The notes below the pieces were generated by a model. The model was not told the DNA's origin. It was given only the letters and a program-made list of their open reading frames with translations, and searched no databases. A stretch of DNA of 64,000 bases from JAVJSD01 sp040219575. Lineage in GTDB: Bacteria; Planctomycetota; Planctomycetia; Pirellulales; Pirellulaceae. The position numbers were made by a program, and so were the translations under genes. Location: assembly GCA_040219575.1 (NCBI GenBank), contig JAVJSD010000097.1, positions 62,001 through 126,000 of the forward strand. The letters are read 5' to 3'. How positions within the stretch are numbered: the first letter of the stretch is position 1; each line of letters opens with the position of its first letter. Shown piece after piece: positions 61,756 to 64,000 of this stretch.

Positions 61756-63126
61756 CTACATGTCGATTTCGAATCCCTTGCGGTTTTCACGCGCCAGGAA
61801 CGCGTTGGCCTGCTCGTCGCCGACGATCTCCCGCTTGACCGGATCCCAGTTGAGTTCCCGGCCCAGACGCATGGCGATGTTCGAGAGATGGCAGATCTCG
61901 AGCATCCGGTTGTGCGACCAGACATCGGAGATCGGCTGGCTGCGCGACTGCATGCCCTCGATGAAGTTGGCGGTATGGTTCTCGCTGACCTTGCCGCCGT
62001 ACACCTTCTCGATCGCTCCCTCGGGCAGCGGCCGGTCCTTGAGGTCCTCCACCGGCTTGCCGACGATCTTTCCGCGGTTGACGAAGAACCGACCCTCCGT
62101 GCCCTCGAACAGAATGCCGTTGTCCCCTTCGCTGGTGATGATCAGCTCGACATCCCTGGGCATCGCGACGCGGATTCGGAACTGGGTCGCCGCGTTGTAC
62201 CGATCGTCGACCACGGGATGTCCGTCCTTGTACTCGACCGGCAGCGTGTACTCGACGGGTGTGATTTTGCTCGGCCCCGTGTCGCTGGCGCCGAGGGCCC
62301 AACTGGCGATGTCGACGTGATGGGCGCCCCAGTCGGTCAGCTTTCCGCCGGAGTACTCGTGCCAGTTGCGGAACGAGTAGTGGCAGTTGCTATAGAGCGG
62401 CACGCCGCCGCCGTAGCCTTGGCGCATTTCCGGGAGCGCGCGATACGGAACCTCGGGCGCCGGGCCGAGCCAGAAATCCCAATCCATCCCGATCGGAACG
62501 GGCGCCTCGGGAATGACCGGCGAGGGCTCCATGCGGTTGATCCCGCAGGTCACCTTCGTCACGTCGCCGATGCGGCCGTCCCGGATCAGTGCGATGGCCT
62601 GCAGGAAGCGTTGAGCCGACTCGGTGCGCTGCATCGTGCCGACCTGAAACACCCGGCCGGTCTCCTTGACGACCTTCTCGATAAGCTTTCCTTCGTCGAT
62701 CGTCAGCGTGAGCGGCTTCTCGCAGTAGACGTCTTTGCCGGCCAGCATGGCCTCGACCGCGATCTTCGTATGCCAGTGATCCGGCGTGGCGATCATCACT
62801 GCGTCGATGTCTTTGCGTTCGAGGATCTTGCGGTAGTCCTTGTAGGCGTCGGGCTTCTTGCCCTGCCCCTTCTCCACCTTCTCGACGTTCGCGCCGAGCA
62901 CCTTCAAATCGACGTCGGCCAGGGCGGCGAAATCGGCGAAGCGAAACGACTTGCTGGTGATCGCCCAGCCTTGATTTCGCAGGCCGATGGTGGCGAAAAC
63001 CGGGCGATCGTTCGACGACTCAAAGCCGAAGGCCCGCTCGGCCGACGGGAGCAAGATGCCGGCGGCGCCCGCGGCGGCGACGCCTTGCAGGAACTGACGA
63101 CGCGATTTCTGGGGAGAGGTTGGCAT
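61756..63126 (-). CDS. Tat-exported Gfo/Idh/MocA family oxidoreductase
   Basis: This 456-residue protein begins with a twin-arginine signal (KSRRQFLQGVAAAGAAGIL). A Rossmann domain follows; the usual GxGxxG is replaced by ATIGLRNQGW. The EKP text CEKPLTLTIDEGK and the His of the substrate site in LTDWGAHHVDIASW are present. Most such exported planctomycete enzymes are annotated NAD(P)-dependent sugar oxidoreductases. AAGGA lies 9 bases upstream of the ATG. The gene is divergent from a DUF5060 protein, suggesting a glycan context. Confidence 0.92.
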   Translation of the reverse strand: MPTSPQKSRRQFLQGVAAAGAAGILLPSAERAFGFESSNDRPVFATIGLRNQGWAITSKSFRFADFAALADVDLKVLGANVEKVEKGQGKKPDAYKDYRKILERKDIDAVMIATPDHWHTKIAVEAMLAGKDVYCEKPLTLTIDEGKLIEKVVKETGRVFQVGTMQRTESAQRFLQAIALIRDGRIGDVTKVTCGINRMEPSPVIPEAPVPIGMDWDFWLGPAPEVPYRALPEMRQGYGGGVPLYSNCHYSFRNWHEYSGGKLTDWGAHHVDIASWALGASDTGPSKITPVEYTLPVEYKDGHPVVDDRYNAATQFRIRVAMPRDVELIITSEGDNGILFEGTEGRFFVNRGKIVGKPVEDLKDRPLPEGAIEKVYGGKVSENHTANFIEGMQSRSQPISDVWSHNRMLEICHLSNIAMRLGRELNWDPVKREIVGDEQANAFLARENRKGFEIDM

Positions 63127-63325
63127 GGGTGGAAGTCCTTGGGGAGAACGGCCAGTGAGCGTGTCGTTGAACGGCAACGCGAGGGAGTCGCTCGGAGGCA
63201 ATAGGAAACTTGGAGCCGGTCGATGCTGGATCTGGCGGCCGGCGGCGGCGGCATCTATTCTAAACCGACGGCGACAGCTTTTCTCGGCCAACGCGGCAAT
63301 CCGCACCATCTCAAAGAGCCATCCC

Positions 63326-64000
63326 ATGCCACACGTACGAACGATTGTGCTGACGATCGCCGCCTTGTTGCCATCAGGGGCGACCGTCGACGGAGGCGAA
63401 GTGACCCGCCTGACGCTGGTCGACGCCAAAACCAATCGCGACGTCGGCTCCCTCGAAAACGGCGCCGCGTTGAACCGTTCGGAGTTGGGCGCGGTGAATC
63501 TGCGGGCCGACGTTGCGGGGGAGGTCGCCAGCGTGCGGTTCACGGTCGACGGGCGCGTATTCCGCACCGAAAGCACGGCCCCCTTCGCCCTGGCCGGCGA
63601 CAACCAGGGGGATTACAACGCCTGGAACATTGCTCCGGGCAAGCACACCGTGAAGGCCACGCCCTTTTCGCAATCGGCGGCGCGGGGCGAAGCCGGCAAG
63701 GCCCTCGAGATCACCGTCACCGTCACGGGCCCGGCCGGTGAATCTGCGCCGCGATCGGCCCGCTACGAGACGGCGGCGCTCGAACCGATCGCTCCGGCCG
63801 AGACGGTCAAGCCGGGTGCGGTCGAGGTTCGCGGCGAGTTGAAGAAGTGGCACAAGGTCACCTTGGCGCTGGGCGGCCCGGCCGCCAGCGAGACCGCTGA
63901 CCCCAATCCCTTCACCGACTATCGGCTGAACGTCGCTTTCCAAAACGGCGAGCGCACGTACGTTGTCCCCGGTTACTACGCGGCCGACGGGAACGCCGCG
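63326..64000 (+). CDS. DUF5060-type glycoside-hydrolase-like protein, N-terminal part (runs off the right edge)
   Basis: The open frame from the ATG at 63326 continues to the window end (225 codons). A signal peptide covers about 1-24. Residues 25-140 form an Ig-like domain (LTLVDAKTNRDVGSL, ASVRFTVDGRVFRTESTAPF), and from about 168 the text GELKKWHKVTLALGGPAASE and NPFTDYRLNVAFQNGERTY matches DUF5060, the domain before many DUF4038/GH-like catalytic domains. A polysaccharide-active exported enzyme is therefore expected. The catalytic part is outside the window. Confidence 0.8.
   Translation, partial: MPHVRTIVLTIAALLPSGATVDGGEVTRLTLVDAKTNRDVGSLENGAALNRSELGAVNLRADVAGEVASVRFTVDGRVFRTESTAPFALAGDNQGDYNAWNIAPGKHTVKATPFSQSAARGEAGKALEITVTVTGPAGESAPRSARYETAALEPIAPAETVKPGAVEVRGELKKWHKVTLALGGPAASETADPNPFTDYRLNVAFQNGERTYVVPGYYAADGNAA

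Overview
The window reads as chromosomal DNA of a planctomycete, most likely of the Pirellulales or a near relative. This is inferred from the gene content: two formylglycine sulfatases beside a BNR-propeller protein, a HYExAFE-type protein, a protein with a planctomycete J-like N-terminus, a MoxR/DUF58/VWA operon, a Tat-exported Gfo/Idh/MocA oxidoreductase, very large exported proteins of unknown function, high GC, and many GTG/TTG starts. No ribosomal RNA or species marker is present, so the rank is not certain.

Region 1 (1-16.9 kb) is an accessory block, all on the plus strand. It holds a bacterioferritin tail, a small lipoprotein, two small exported proteins, an SPFH/band-7 protein, a divergent cold-shock-domain protein, a hemerythrin-like protein, decayed pieces of a response regulator and a transglutaminase, a methyltransferase, a four-histidine-box fatty-acid-hydroxylase-type membrane protein, and a complete 2,939-residue cyclic beta-1,2-glucan synthase. 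It ends in a broken tyrosine recombinase that lies on the 3' side of a tRNA-Ser(GCU) gene. This is the layout of an old tRNA-targeted island with an envelope/stress theme.

Region 2 (17.3-31 kb) carries a BtaA/BtaB pair for betaine lipid (DGTS) synthesis and a minus-strand oligopeptide ABC transporter (A, B, C and D parts, no F). These are followed by purU, a glutamine amidotransferase, a CxxC-cluster protein, hisS, a nuclease-like HYExAFE protein and a DHDPS-family aldolase. Heptamer and octamer tandem repeats sit against several of these genes.

Region 3 (30-40.5 kb) centres on a GntR/FCD regulator divergent from a sulfatase - BNR/sialidase-like - sulfatase run, with a DHDPS-family aldolase behind the regulator: a candidate sulfated-glycan locus. 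After it come an intramembrane protease overlapping a J-like membrane protein, an MscS channel and a PIG-L deacetylase. The gaps hold hairpin repeats and a MITE-like element.

Region 4 (40.9-64 kb) has a secreted protein made of 25 HEAT-like repeats, a 1,313-residue exported protein with a glycosyl-hydrolase-like core, and an exported nitrilase-fold hydrolase translationally coupled to a MazG-like pyrophosphohydrolase. Next are a conserved protein of unknown function, an Ogt-type DNA methyltransferase and a DCC thiol-disulfide protein. A seven-gene minus-strand operon follows (VWA, TPR-like, a 1,186-residue exported protein, MoxR, DUF58, a membrane adaptor, VWA). The window ends with a Gfo/Idh/MocA oxidoreductase divergent from the start of a DUF5060 glycoside-hydrolase-type protein. 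The non-coding DNA is rich in small structured repeats of at least four families, which are the least explained signal here.
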